Of a stretch of DNA of 64,000 nucleotides, positions 36,626 to 50,098 are shown piece by piece. This DNA is from Blasia pusilla (taxonomy: Eukaryota; Marchantiophyta; Marchantiopsida; Blasiales). The number at the start of each line of letters is the position of its first letter. The first letter of the stretch is position 1. Location: the NCBI GenBank assembly GCA_050084515.1, contig CM114272.1:35712001-35776000 (forward strand), read 5' to 3'. The notes beneath the pieces were generated by a model. It saw only the letters and a program-made list of their open reading frames with translations, was not told the origin of the DNA and did not search any database. A program made the translations under genes and the position numbers.

Positions 36626-39600
36626 TCAGCTCCCGTGGGCATCTCTGGGACCATCCAGAGCTTGACTCTTCCTTAAGTTCCAATGTAAGCCCTCTCGTAC
36701 GCTTCGCAAAAAATCGTGGGTGGATTCTTCATCACATGCAGCGGGCACAGGCCATGCGGACATATGTATAATGAGTGCATCACCAGCACTAAGTTTCAGA
36801 CGATCTTTCCCATCAAAGGAAGCCCATGCCTGACCTCGGCTGTTGATTGGAATCTGAACCCTTAGAGTCACGTATTCTGGTAAAATAAGAGGCCTGAAGG
36901 ACAACGAATGCGGGCAGATCGGTGTAAAAAGGATCCCCGGTACCTGCAACAGTACAAGCGTGTCAGTGCATCTCAGGACCAGGAAATAGGTGTTCTTTGG
37001 CATCTATTCAAGTTCTTCCTCTAATCAGAACGTGTTCACAAATTGCACGGGTAAGCAAGAAGAATTAACTTTAGACAGTAAAGTCAGGTTGGTTTATGGG
37101 CAGTTCCAAGTTGACAAAAGTTTAAATACCTGAGGGTGAACCATGGAACCCCCAGCTGCCAAAGAATAGGCAGTGCTACCGGAGGGTGTGGACAGAATGA
37201 GTCCATCTCCTTGAACGCAGGTCACGAATAAATTGTCACAATAGCACTCCAAATTGGTGAGGTACGATGACATGCCTCGATCAATAGAAATCTCATTCAG
37301 AACTAGATAGTCGACAACATCGTCTCCACCTCCCACTTCTTCTGTTTCATGACTCCTAATGATGCGACAGTGCAGCCGGTGACGAAGAGTAATATACACG
37401 GGACCCTTCATGACTGTTTCCAGGCACTCCTTGTATCGGTCACTTTCTGGATTGGACGTGTTGTTAAGTCTAGCTTCCCGACTGTTCATGGAGTCCTTAT
37501 AGAAAACCCACTCATACAACTTACGTTCTGTAGCATATGTATGTGAAGCAGTTTTATAGAGAGTAACTATGGACACTACTCCCCACAGTGATGCCAATTA
37601 TATTCCATCACACAAACTGTTTTGATGCAAATGGCAGAAAAATTGCAATATTAAGTTGAGTCAGCCACAGGAAACTTGACTGAATGGATCACAGAAGACT
37701 CTAAATGCTTCGGTTCAAGGAACCACTTTTACTCTGAAAGACATGCATCCTTCATTGTAAGAAATAAAGCTAGGATACGGAATGGCGTCATAAAACCAAG
37801 TGATCCCATGGAAAATGACACAAGTGGTGGAACTGGTCCCTTGAACATGTTCGCTGCCTGTGCAATGCAAACCAAACCACTGAGGTCAGACTGGAAAAAA
37901 TTAGAAGAGGGAAGATGTGACTGAAGGAGGTTGAAACTTCAAGTTGAATCGCATTACATTACAAAAACTCTTTTCCACAAATTTCAGACTCCTAGTGCCT
38001 AGAAAATCTGCACCAACGAGATGGTCTAATAAACACGTTTGACAAAAACCAACATCCATAATTCAAGTAATCACGTGCATGAACTTCCTACAACTTCTCT
38101 ACTAACATGTTTAGTGTCTAAGGATCTGACCCCAAAGACACGGAGAATTTGTTATCATCCAGTATCTTCCTATAAAGGCAGAGGACTTTAACTCTCCCAA
38201 GTGTCCAAGATCTACATCGACCCATGGCACTGGTGGTGGGTTAGCCAGCTGGTTGACCTCATTTAACATAGTCTCATTTTAAGTTCCAGCAGAAAATATT
38301 GATAAAGCAATTGTGTGAAACAGGATGCTAACTCAGGAACCCTTTGAGTTATCGATCCCATCTGCTGCTTGGACATCCCAGCATTCCCGAAGGCCGTCGA
38401 AATGGCAATCCATAGACAGACGCTCTCTGGGGATAGAGGAACTAATCCTATTTCACAAACGCATGTCTATGAGACACTGAAACCACGAGCGATGCTAAGT
38501 TGGTTGGATGTTGATACACATGACAGAATGTTCAGATTTCTGATTCTTTCCCTTATTGGCACACATAGAAAGTGGTGGTTGACGTTCCTTAGTACCTGCT
38601 CACTCCCCTCCCCTCCCCACCCCACCCCACTTCACCTCACCTCACCTCACCTCACCTCACCCCACCTGCCCTCCTTCCCCAACCCCATCCTTTACTCTCA
38701 TCCCGTCCCCTTCAGGGTTGGGCTCCTGATGCAGCCACAGTTCCTCATAGGAAAGGTAGTAGCGGAATCACCCAGAGCACTGTCCCATCACCACCGAGAG
38801 TGATCACCAGGTCAATCTTATTGTGGAGAAGCATCAGCTCTTCATCTGCATAATCGCACAGGCACCACCGAAGAGATTATTTCTTTGTATTCACGACCTC
38901 AAGATATGCTGGAAATACAGGTTCAATTCACACACCGTTCAACCACCATTGTCCCCAGCTAGCAGCATATAGACTTAAAGTTATGGCTCATCAATCATAT
39001 CTAAAAGGAGTTCGCATTGGTTCTTATTACACACTCCCTGTAAAGAGCAGACTGTAAATCCAACCCAAGAGAAGCCCTTGAAAGTCCAGATATTCTCGGC
39101 TCTCAGGAATCTTTACACTACTGAGTAGTGGGACTTCAAGTAACCTTTCAAGGAAAATCATATGCTTTTATGAAAGTACCTGGATCTTGGGACTAGTCTT
39201 TCAAGCTCACGGAAAAGGCGCAACATACCCTAGTGGCAATGACACTATTTGCATACAACAATCTATCCATTCGCAATCCTGTGTCTCGTATGTAGTTATT
39301 GGAGGATCACAATGATAAAATTACTGTGTACCACACGTTCAACAGAAAGCGTCTATGGAGGTAAGAAACTCTTTGGAGTTCAATGGTAAGGAAACTCTAC
39401 GGCTCTGTGTCATTCTGCACATCTCCATTTCCAATAAGAGCAAATAACACACAGAGGCAGGAAAAGTTACCACTTTCGCATGTTTGTACAAAGCTGAAAT
39501 ACAAGTTTTCCTCAACGAGTTCCTTCTTCACATTCCTCTCCACAAATACACGCATACCCTTGACATCTTTCAACCACCTTCAAGAGCACAAAGTCCTTAT

Positions 39601-42474
39601 GAGTTGAAACAAACAGCACTCTTCAAGAAAAACAACTTCCAAGAATCCGTCGGTGCGTGACCACTGGATCTGTAGCTTTGTTTACTCTCTTAAGCTGTGT
39701 AGTGGGGTTACTCTGTTGTGGAGTGGCTATTCGACGCTAGAAGCGATTCATGCTCATGACTTTTCCAATGGACTTCAATGTAAAAAATCTACAAAACCTT
39801 CAACAATTTCCGTTGTCTCTGATCCTTACTCATTAGGCACATGAGGTTCCAGTGGAAGATAAATCAGTTCATTCATTCATTCACTAGAAAGCTTGTCGAA
39901 TCAACTTGGGTCATTTCTTGAATGCATCAGAGCGAGTTTGTCATTTCTTGAATGCATCAGAGCGAGTTCCAGACATATAGCAGCATCTTACCTCACCATC
40001 TCTTTGCACAAAAGTGCAACTGAAGGTGAGTTCGGCTTCGTCAATATGAAGACAGACTGGGGTGGACAGTCCCATTGCAAAGTAATCTGTGAAAGAGACG
40101 ACAGAAAAGTCAGTGTGGACTGAAGGAATTAATCGTCATATGCAGTGAGATCCCACATGCTTGCAAGCAGACATGAATTTATCTTCTAAGTTGAGCTACT
40201 TTAGCTGAGCAGGGTAGATATGCTGCATGAAAGAACTAGACAACTGACAGTGGGAAGGAAACAAAAATGTTAAGCACTTTTCTTGATCACCTGTTTGCTA
40301 CTCCGAACTGCAGTGGTGATTTGTCCAGATTCAAAGGAAACAATATCGTGCTTGTGTCGTCTGCCATTTTGGCCATTGCAACCCCATGCTAACCTAAAAG
40401 ATGCCTGTGAGATTTGAAGTCAGACCAGACTCTTAGAACTGATAAATTATAAATGAGTGGTATTACCTCATCTACTCAACCCAAGCACGTATGAGTATCA
40501 TGCTAATTACTCTACCACATGAAATCCTATGAAACACACCAAAGCAAGTGCTCCAAATAGCTTCAAACGAGGACTGTGCACAGCAAAAAAAGACTTGATG
40601 ACCATTGTAACAGTTAGAAGAATTACGATGACACACAAGTTCCCCAATTATTCCTATTCGTCAGCAGAAGATATTCAGTAGACCGTCGCATATATAAACC
40701 AGAACAAAGGAAATAATATTTTCACTGGCACACCATGTACGCGATTTCTCTCACGGACTGATGGGAAAAGCCTCGCAAGGTGTTATCCTCATATTATTGG
40801 AGTCAGCTAGCCTCATCTTTCATTCATTACTCACATGGAAGCAAAAAGAAATCATTGACCACAGCACTCTAATGATTTCAGTCCCTATTGGTAAACATGA
40901 ACTCAATCGTAGTAAGAAATTAAAGGGACCCCAAAAAAAAACAGTTTTACCTTCTCCGAGCCAATCTTCTTGTCAATCCCAACTTCGGATTCATGAGAGG
41001 AAGATGTGGTGCCGTGTTCACGAATGACTTGTTGACTGCAGATACCCTCTCTGGAACAACAGAACCCATTCACCCCATTCACCCCATTCCCATTTGGCAA
41101 TGACTTCGTATCATTTGGTAATGTATATTTCAGCCGCTCTGCAGCATCACTCGTCATAATCTTTGGTGAATCATTAGGTCTCAATCTATCTGCAGAAAAA
41201 AGTCATAAACAAACGTGTCTATGAGACTTGGAAGCTGATCACCGATGGTAACTGCCTCAGTTTTTTAATCTCAGGATCATCCCATGCTGCTTTAGTGTAT
41301 TCATCCCCTCATCACCGAAATGAAGCCACATGTAAACTAACAATCATGCAAACAATCCAGCATTGACGTTGTCCAATTGTAACCTAATCACCCAGCTTCC
41401 GGTTGACTCCAAAATGATAAGGCGGTGAAGTCATGACTGCGGTTGGGTGATAATGTGCAAACAAAATACTTCAGAAGTGCATTCCATCCCGAGTTACTAA
41501 GGTTACCATGTCAATTTTGATTAATATCGTCCAGTTGTAAAGCGCAACTACACTAATCAAGATCGACAATTTAATCAATGTTCTAGGAATTTTCATTGGG
41601 GTACATCACTGTGTTGGAGAATCAGGTTACCTACGCCCAACAGTTCCATCCGACCTCGTTCAAGTTGCTTGCGCCGCACAACTTCAAGCTCATATTTCCT
41701 CTTCCACTCTGCTCCCTCATCCTGGGCACGTGCTTTACTCTCTGCCACTTGCCTCAAAGCCTTTGCCACAGCTGCAATCAGATATTGTTGCAATCTTAGC
41801 AAAGATTGACAGCTACGCATAGAGAAATCTCTTATGATCAAAATCTTACTTTCATGAAATTAGAGTTTCGATTACATCTGACTTTTCAGTCAGCTGAAAA
41901 CTTAGCAGTCTCCATATGCACAGAAGTATCAACCTTACAGAGAAGGTTCCAAAGTTCCTAGGTGTGCATAATCTAGCACTGCACGCACAACTTTTGACCA
42001 CATAACTACACCTCAATGCCATTCTTCACAAGTTTCATACCCTTACTGCCATCCACATCTGAGGGTCGGACAGAAGAGTTTGCATTCCAATTTTGATGTG
42101 CACCATCGGTCCACCAAGTCCATGGTCACGGTTCCATAATTTGAAACGTGTCGTCACCAATGACAGTAACGGGGGGTTAAAAAGATGCAATTTTTTTTGA
42201 CAAAACGGAGCTTATTTGTAGGTTACAGGAGCCTCTTAACTTCAGTCACACTGATGCAAAAATACTTCGGAAAGTACTTACTTTGAAGTGCTTCGGAGAA
42301 CTCTACTAGGTGAGAATCTCCATCTCCGACTGTAGCTTCCTGGAGATATTCTTGCAAGACCCGTTGTGAACCAATGCCAGCAGAAAGACTGGCCCATCCT
42401 TCAACCCCCAGCTTCACACTATCCAGCTCAATTTGAGATAGATCCACCGAAGAGTCCTCCCTGCCCAGAGACAA
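36626..42474 (-). CDS. NAD kinase (plant-type, NADK1-like), 5' end unresolved
   Basis: Phosphorylates NAD to NADP with ATP. Exons by splice signs and family match: 42474(?)-42282, 41771-41631, 41189-40951, 40404-40291, 40086-39992, 39577-39471, 38845-38772, 37857-37779, 37446-37130 and 36943-36626; these total 1,677 bases (558 residues plus stop) with phases agreeing throughout and every donor GT. Order of landmarks: [55 protein letters not shown], the catalytic GGDGT in [10 protein letters not shown] (exon 38845), [38 protein letters not shown] and a C-terminus with [13 protein letters not shown] and [10 protein letters not shown]. No key motif is damaged. The N-terminal exon opens from an in-frame stop without an ATG, so at least one upstream exon is missing from this call; a frame ending at a CAG|GTGAGA donor at 44586 is a weak candidate. 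The calmodulin-binding long form cannot be excluded. Confidence 0.93.
38601..38668. repeat. C-rich G-quadruplex motif and (CCTCA)n microsatellite in a NAD kinase intron
   Basis: Five CCCC runs separated by single bases lie at 38605-38628, followed by six or so CCTCA units to about 38662. On the minus, transcribed-sense strand this is five GGGG runs with one-base loops. It sits in the intron between the exons ending at 38772 and starting at 37857. Confidence 0.85.
39911..39968. repeat. 30-bp tandem duplication in a NAD kinase intron
   Basis: TCATTTCTTGAATGCATCAG followed by AGCGAGTT occurs at 39911 and again at 39941. It lies 24 bases beyond the donor of the exon ending at 39992, between that exon and the next. 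Confidence 0.9.
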
Positions 42475-42988
42475 CTGATCCCCTCTCAAACAACCCCACG
42501 TGTCAAGAGTACATTAGAGTGGGATGAGTTAAAAGATGAACCCTATTCCTACACTGCTTAGAGTGCGAAAGAAGATAGCAAAATTCAGAGAAACATCCAC
42601 TTGAGTTCTTAAGTGGCTCTGGCAAATAATGAACGGGGCCGGGCAACCAGTTAACAGCCACATGGATACTGCAGGATTCGGAAAATAAAAACAGATGAAT
42701 TTTCTGACTTTTGAGGAATGTCTGCAGAAGGCTGAGCAGTTATAGCACAATACAGTTATCCAGTGAATTCTGAACGTTAGCGTGCTCTTAACATTTAGGA
42801 ATAGCTCAGTATACAGAATTCAGTACTCAACCGAGGGCTTCACCTATCATTACTATCCACTCTCATACTTGCGCTACTTTTCATTCGGGAGTAAACTGGA
42901 CAAAACTCGGCACTGAAGCGGGAGCGATTCTGATTCAGGAGCACCGGACACTTGAGGGTGCCAGAATTGAGAAAAATCAATTTCCAAG

Positions 42989-43270
42989 TTTCAAACAATG
43001 CAATCTCACAATGACTATCGAAGTACCTAGGGACTAGCTCGTTGCCAGAAGGCATGACAGTTCCACTTGCACCCACAGTTATTTGGCTTGGGTATTCATT
43101 TCAGAAATGGTCCAAAATTTGCGTCAAAAAACTTTTGCCAACCTTCAGGCATTCCAATCTCACCCGATCTGCTGTAGTTAGGGACCGACTCGTCACCAGA
43201 AGGCATGAAGGTTTCACTCGCACATGCAGTTCTTTAACTTTGGTATTCAACTCAGCAACTCTTCAGGCGT
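42989..43270. repeat. Diverged tandem duplication, about 151-bp period
   Basis: CTAGGGACTAGCTCGTTGCC...GGCATGACAGTTCCACTTGC (43027-43065) corresponds to TTAGGGACCGACTCGTCACC...GGCATGAAGGTTTCACTCGC (43178-43216). Similarity continues on both sides, and a partial third start (TTCAGGCGTTC) is seen at 43262. It lies upstream of the recognised NAD kinase exons. Confidence 0.65.
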
Positions 43271-43279
43271 TCATGGGCT

Positions 43280-46100
43280 TGAAATGTGTCTTCTCAAGTT
43301 TGTCCGGGTGCAGCAAATAAACCAAGTACACGAAGACAGGTCGACCTCTTATGAAGGAGGCCGCTTCTCTAGTATTTCTGCTTACATCTAGCCCGAACCT
43401 GTGTACTATATCGTACAAAGACAGTCGGAGAATAAACTGACGTATAAGTTACTATGCATTATTTTCCTCCCATCAATGAAACCCGGGGGTACACTAATTA
43501 GAACATGAAGGCTACACGTCAGCTTCGTATTGGCATTGGTAAAGTTTCAACGCGACTAGAGAAAGCAAAACGAGAAAGTCCAGAAAAACCAACGGGGACA
43601 TTGTTGGCCACCAAGCTTGAGTCTTGACTTGTTGGACCATTCAGGACTCATAAACGAAGCTCAGCGAGAATATACTAGAGAAGCATTCCCATCTCGTGGC
43701 CAATGGAAAGGCGATGAACGTAGGGGTGCAATACATGTCAGGGCCGTGGAGGACGCAAGGAAAACATATATAACTGTACACCAATTTGCAAACTCAATAC
43801 CCACATAAAAAGTTGTCATGACAACAAAGGGGAAAAACAAGCAACTGCGACTTAATGGAGAGACTGATGAAGTGGAGCAACGTTACATCAACGCAAGTTC
43901 TGTGAATGAACCCAGTGATAGGTCTGCAGCGTAAGAAAAGCTAGATGCTACAAGTGACATTTATGTACATTTAGAAGCCAACGATTGTGGTAGTCATGTA
44001 TCCCAAGTTCATGCATAAAGTTGACAGATTCCAGCCACACAGGCTCTCCAAGTTGAGAGAAGCGTGCTCATAGTACAGATGAGCGATAAGACCGCACATC
44101 AGAGCCAATTCGTGACCAAGTCCAGAGTATACTTATTCGACGCCAAGAATAAGTACTACCAGAAAACAGAGGTTCATTTCAAGGAACTGACAAATTCTAA
44201 GGTACGGATAGATGGCGACCTGCACAATTGAATGTTGAAGCTGTTTCCAATCTCAAATTTCTATTTCAGCTGAGAAACAGCATAGAAAATAAGCGTCAAA
44301 GCAGCAATCGTGTAATGACGCCAATTTGCTGGAGGTGAGCCACAACGTTAAATAGTCGGTCGAGAAAAATCGCGTTACTAGCGCGATCTGACAAGAGGCA
44401 GACTTGTCGAACTTGAAAAGCGAAGAACTTATGGTAGAACATGGCCAACCTGTGTAATGAGTTGGAAATCTCCCATGGGTAAGGCACTCGATGAATGTGA
44501 GTTGAAAGCTGCAAATTATCCACAAACTCATGCACGATACCCCGCGTCTCAACGCCACTGTTTGTCTTCTCCTGCCACTTCTCACCTGCAAATCGTAATT
44601 TTGATAGTCGAGACCAAAAGCGCAGGCTACCTTCTGATCTCGAGTCGAGCTTTTGGTGCTCCGTTTGATTTGTACTTTGGGTGGAACGGCCGCTTTCTCA
44701 TGAGCAATCGACACTGCGTGTGCTTCGGTTGTCCTTCCGTTTACTACGCCAGTGTACGTTCGTAACTTTCAGTTGCCGATTCACTGCAAGTATTGAGAGG
44801 CGACAGAACGAAAACTGTACGACAAGGAAAAGATAATAGGGGAGTAAAAGTCCGTGGTATGGGGGCAATTTGCAGAACGGGGAGACCCCGCTCAGGCAAT
44901 AAGTTACGAGATTTCAGCACACAGTCATTGAGATCTCCCTTGCGTTGTCACTACGGGACTTGGTTCATCCCCTGCCTCCTCTCGGAACTTGCTTCCCGCT
45001 ACAACTGTACTCCAGTTCTGGCACGACACCATCACGCTGACGCAAGTAACGACGACTAATGGTCAAATTCCTTTATGTCTCTGAGCTAGTTCTCGTAGAC
45101 TTGCCTCCACCAAACCAAATGACCTGCCACCAGTTCCGAGAAAGATAGGAAACGGAACATCGGTCGAGACGTCACGGTCTACTTTTTCCCACGCCTACTT
45201 CTTGTCATTACATCATGTCCTCCAAGTCTCCGCACGCACAGCCCAAGCGCCAAACACGCTCAAAAGAAGCTACGGGAAGACCGCTGTGAGCACAATCACA
45301 GTGCGAGTCGGAAAAGCCCGACGAGGAAAAGGCCGCCAAAACAACGAAGCCCGACCAACACAGCACGCTTCCAGCCAGACACAAACCGAATGCGGGTAGA
45401 ACCGACGGAGATGCCAAATAGCCCCGATTCTCGAATAACTCAGGCCCAGAAGGTTCGCTGGAAACCGGAAGAGGGCGTCCAGGTTCCTATTGCATACGGA
45501 GAACCCCGTGGTCATTCGCAGAATCGGCCATTGAAGCTCGGACTTGCAGCGCCACCTACCCTCCTGCACCTCTCCTCATGAACGCCCCCTGTCTGTGCGA
45601 CGATGGGCCGGCCACGCTACCCTTGGGGGAACCCTTTAGATCCGTCTTCTTCTTTCTTTTTCTTCGCCTCCTCCTCCTCCTCCTCCAGTCCTTCTCCCCA
45701 GAGTCCCCCACCCCAATGAACGGGGAGATCCGGGGCTACGAGTAATCGTAGCCGGCTAAAATCAAAAATTTCCGATTCAATCCAAACTCGTCGGGAAAAA
45801 ACTGGCAGGTGTAAGGGGGGGATTTCTTTGTAAACGTATCTGAAAAGCCGGTTGGAAATCTAAATTTACCGGTCCGGGCTCTGGAACACCGGTTCTCGTG
45901 AAAAAACTCCCCGTACTATGGTCCCCCCGCCCAGGCCTGAGCAAGAGTCTGCCAGACCAGACGCGCCTGCTAGCTACGTACCACTTATCATCTGCAATCA
46001 ATCATTACCACTATTTTTAACGCGGCGAGGCTAATCATTCCATTCCCCTTACCCCCTTAAATGCCCCCTCTTTTGTATCGTGATGGGTTTCCCATTTTTT
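43280..46100. other. Region upstream of NAD kinase; likely holds its promoter and first exon
   Basis: GC content is high from about 44.8 to 46.0 kb, with a pyrimidine tract (TTCTTTCTTTTTCTTCGCC then CTC repeats) at 45645-45690. This is where the missing 5' exon and promoter of NAD kinase would be expected. Several ORFs are present on both strands but none matches a known protein. Confidence 0.3.
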
Positions 46101-46149
46101 CTATATATATATATATTTTTTATTCCCCTTACCTATCCATTGACTCTCC

Positions 46150-46270
46150 TAATGTTCAGCGGAACTCATTACCGGGTAAGACAAGAATTAACGCGGCGAG
46201 GACAATCATTCCTTTGCCTCTGCTAGTGTTCGGCGGAACTCATGAGTCATTACCGGCTAAGACGAGAATG
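46150..46270. repeat. Direct repeat of an approximately 50-bp unit
   Basis: TGTTC(A/G)GCGGAACTCAT...TTACCGG(G/C)TAAGAC(A/G)AGAAT occurs at about 46153 and again at about 46227. GCGGCGAGG followed by AATCATTCC also occurs twice, near 46022 and 46193. Confidence 0.65.
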
Positions 46271-46299
46271 AGACAATGGTCCCTCACAGGGAGTCAACA

Positions 46300-47590
46300 A
46301 TTCCCCTGCCCGGGTTGCATGTTCCCTTCAATGATACTCATATTGTTGGTCCCGAGATCTGGTTGTCCCCGCATTCGAGCACTTTTCAGCACAGTTGGCC
46401 GTGTCGGCCTAAGGTGGGGAAGTGCAAGGCTTGGTCTCCATTAGGCCTACGTGATGATCTACATTTACCCGACGGCTTCTTGACTGTCGGAGGGCTTCGA
46501 GTCTTGGGAGTACCGCCGGAGCCAGGACTTTGTATCGACTTTAGTGCGGCCTCTCTTACCGAGGATCTTCTCCACGTTGATGATCTTACGAGGATTGGTG
46601 ACCCTCAAGTCGCCTTCGGCATTCTCTCTTCTTGTTTTGCTCGTGAGACTGGTTACCTCACTAGAATCTGCCTCGGACATCTAGTCACCTTTCTTCCCTA
46701 TATAGATCCTTTGATAGGAAGCTCATTGTTTGGGGATCTTCTAGGACCCGGCTCCTTAGAAATGGGGAGTTAGTGAGACAGGCCTCTTGGCCGATTTCTT
46801 TTAATGGAGTAGGTCTTCTCTCGAAATTAGTGGCGCCCTCCGCTTTTTTAGGGAGTTGGGCCATAGTGGCACCCCTCCTTTGCTCCCGATTTTTGGTTAG
46901 AGATAGACCGCTCCTTCTACACTACGTCTCCCAGGTCGAGGATGGCTCTTTCCCACTTCGGTCTTCACTCAACCCCTTGAAGTTACCTCCGGGGCTCCAA
47001 TCTTCCTTGATGGAAGCCCACTTTGAGGCGCTTTTAGAGGCACTATGTCCGACGGAATATCCCATGGAGGTTAGGGCCCAGGAGCTCTTGCTCGGAAAGG
47101 GGGGCTTATGATTCCAAAAGATCGCACCACTTACCTATACCACAAAGCGATGCCCGTTGTGGTTGGTTCGAAATGTCGCGGAGCATCCACTTGGTTGCAT
47201 TGTTGTTTGGGGGTGAGAGGATAGCCAACGATACATATCATGTTCGGTTAAGAGTGGCTTCCATGTGCAGAGAGAGAGAGGCACTACTCCATCGGGATTC
47301 CCTCATTTTCTCTAATGACACGTGAGGCCGAGGTGGTTGTGGCGGAGAGAAGATCCTACGCAGGTAGTGCACCCAAGTGGTGGCCCAAGGGCGAATGCTA
47401 CAGGAAAGAAGACACATATCTACGATGCGACTACACGAGGACATATCTTCATCCCCTGGCCATAGAGATGTATGGGGCTATGGGGGGAGGTTCGACTTGT
47501 TCCTTACGGATCGCCCATCATCTCCACTTTCGAGAAATGGGTTGTCCTTAGCTACTGCGATTCTCAGATTGTAGGGGTCTCCATAGCGTT
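46300..47590 (+). mobile_element. Decayed LINE-type (non-LTR) reverse transcriptase, C-terminal half
   Basis: The frame starting near 46400 reads VGKCKAWSPLG then GLRVLGVPPEPG and DDLTRIGDPQVAFGILSSC, the usual order at the end of a LINE reverse transcriptase (K-C-x-W, G-x-x-x-L-G-x-P, D-P-Q-x-A). Near 46755 the frame shifts and continues with LVRQASWPISFNGVGLLS and APSAFLGSWA, the conserved region after the RT. Further decayed pieces (LYHKAMPVV; EMYGAMGG / FDLFLTD) follow to about 47590. The catalytic YxDD lies upstream and is not recognised. Frameshifts and stops show it is inactive. Confidence 0.6.
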
Positions 47591-47599
47591 AATGCCCAG

Positions 47600-49860
47600 G
47601 CTAATGGGGATTTTGCGGCCTCAGTGTGGGAGACGCCGGCGCTAGAGGTCCACTAGTAGTAGTCATAGCTCTCTTGTTGTTGCCCTTTGTTGGTGAGTTT
47701 AAATTTAGGGGGAATGCCCCCTTCTTCCTTTTCTCGTCGTGTTGTGGCCTTCACTCTTTGAGTCCCCTCTTTGTACTTCTTCGATGGGTTTTCCATCACT
47801 CGTTTTTATCGAAGTGCATCTTTGTCTAAGTCTAGACTCTAAAGTCCTGCTAGTGCACGGCGCGCTTTCTTAGAGCCTGCCTACGAAATATTCACATATT
47901 TCTCAGGCGAATCTTAAATTTAGGTTTTTATGGGGAAAATGTGGACTTCTGTTCTTTAATCTTCAAATTTTCAACCAGAATTCCAAAATTACGGGACCCA
48001 AATTTCCAACCCTTGAAAATTAGATGGTGCATCTAGAGCTACTTGGGAGCCCCCCACGACAAAGATTATGATTAGTGTATGCCCGTTGTTGTGAAATACA
48101 TGGGTTGTTGTTGTTGTTAGGAAATACATGCCATAAATAGTACCTCTCATTTCTCAAGTAGAGAAGATCGGCACACCCGGTAAGGAAAGCGCCAATGGCT
48201 AATGGGATCAAGTGATGTCCTTCGTGAAGGCGACTAAAAAGTTGAGTCTTCTTCCCACTTGAGTTGTCATTGTCACTACTCCTTGTAGCAATCTCCCTTG
48301 TGGAAACACGCGTGTTTCAACTTACTCTCGCATAAGACATGAGCTACCACCCCGTCAAGATCAGCCTCCCCCATCATGTATAAGGGAATCCCACATACAT
48401 GAGTTTTTCTGAATGGGGAAATCCCCATGGCAAAATTGCTGCTCTCTATGCATAACAAGAGAATCAAGGCTCCCATGACACTCACAATATGTCATGCCAA
48501 CCATAGATTGTTGGGAGGAACCACATCCTGGTGGTAAGGGTAATTGGTGATATGAAATGCAAAAATGAGAGGGCAAGAACCCACCTAGGAGCAATCCCCT
48601 TTTGAGAGCAAGAGCGAATACGTGCACATAGAGAATCTGTATGTGATTGAGGCTTCCAATTACTCCCATCGCATACAGTGAGTCTAGAAAGGCCTCAATC
48701 AAAGAAGATTGGGGGCCATACTGACCAGAGATAACTAAGGAGGAGAAAGGCAAGAGATTGTCCCTAGACTCATTTAGAAGGAAATCTCTACATGCTATAA
48801 GACAAGACTTAGGGGAAAGGAGCCCTCATTTACTTGAGACACATACTTTAATATAAGGGATATATCTCTAAAAATAAGCTAGAGTAAGGAATAGATGCTC
48901 CTAGGGCCCAACTCTCTAGAAAAGCCGAAGGTGCCACTATCTCTGTCGAGAGAAGACCCACATTCCCAAAAGCGATCAGCTAATAGGACTCTCGGTGAAC
49001 TAACACACCCGCGGGGAATTCAAAGGAGAACACCCCTAAAAGACTCCAACACTTTCAGGATACTCCTATCAAGAAATCAAGGAGAGTAAGGAGGTGGTTA
49101 GACATCCACACAATCCTAATCAGATAATCAAGAGTCCAGAAAAACGAGAGGAGATGAGGTAGAAAGTAAGTTGAGGATCACTAATCCTTGTGCTATCATT
49201 AATGTGAAAAAATCCTTTGTAAGTGTCGTCATGATGAAGCTCAAAAAGCTTTATTTCTCCCAAGTAAAAATCTTAAGGTAGGTAGGCCTCCATCATGTGT
49301 CATAAATCCTTGATCTCGATTTGTTGATAATGACACATTGGCATTACCGACATGATAGAGTCGAGGATAGTTTGACTACTCATCAAAAATTTGTCTTTGA
49401 CTTCTTTTCCTGATTAGTTCTAGTGAGTAGTGGCCCGTGCCATTTGGATGATATAAAATTTAAAAAAATATCTCTGCACCTTTCCTTTTCTATTAGTTTA
49501 ATTGCCTATGCTATATTTATGTGAAAAAATTTAACTAAAGTGACATGTTTCGTGTCTTTTATATCAAGATAGAGAGTATCCATGCAACAGCAAAAACACC
49601 TTTAGAAATAATGACGCTTTGGATTTTGGATTCAATAGGTATAAGATAACATGCTGAGGAGTACTTGGGGTAACGTGTGTATGCAAGTTTCCCCTTTGTT
49701 TAGGTTCATTTAGACCTTATTTGAGGAACTTAATGTTTCAAGTGAATTACCTATTTTGGGAGAATTAATTTTGTATTTTTAGAACACTCCCCTTAGCCCA
49801 CTATTGTACGTTAGGATTAAGGAGATGACCTATGTGCATAGATCACCAAAGGAGAGGATT
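47600..49860. other. Intergenic stretch, nothing recognised
   Basis: Short ORFs only, with no domain or repeat pair that I could support. Confidence 0.4.
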
Positions 49861-49862
49861 TG

Positions 49863-49864
<2 letters not shown>

Positions 49865-49956
<92 letters not shown>
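49865..49956. repeat. (GA)n microsatellite
   Basis: About 45 uninterrupted GA units. It abuts the LTR fragment that begins at 49962. ORFs across it (Arg-Glu or Ser-Leu repeats) are artefacts. Confidence 0.95.
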
Positions 49957-49961
<5 letters not shown>

Positions 49962-50098
49962 TTGTCGTGCGCATACATATCGCTACACAACATACATCGC
50001 TGGTCACATTTACACCACACAACACCGATCTTCCCCACACAGGGGTCGATCCACACATGTACAAAAATCAACTCATACATATACATGGAGATCACACA
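49962..50098 (-). mobile_element. Extra LTR start fragment (segment A) beside the left LTR
   Basis: 137 bp nearly identical to 50583-50719, running from TTGTCGTGCGCATACATATC to GAGATCACACA. In the minus orientation it begins TGTGTGATCTCC like the LTR. It directly adjoins the far end of the left LTR, so an LTR start is present twice, 621 bp apart. Confidence 0.75.

Noticed and set aside
44253-44714. Minus-strand 153-residue ORF as the first NAD kinase exon
   Set aside because: It opens from a stop without an in-frame ATG. Only the CAG|GTGAGA donor at 44586 favours it, so it is kept as a candidate in the NAD kinase entry and not called.
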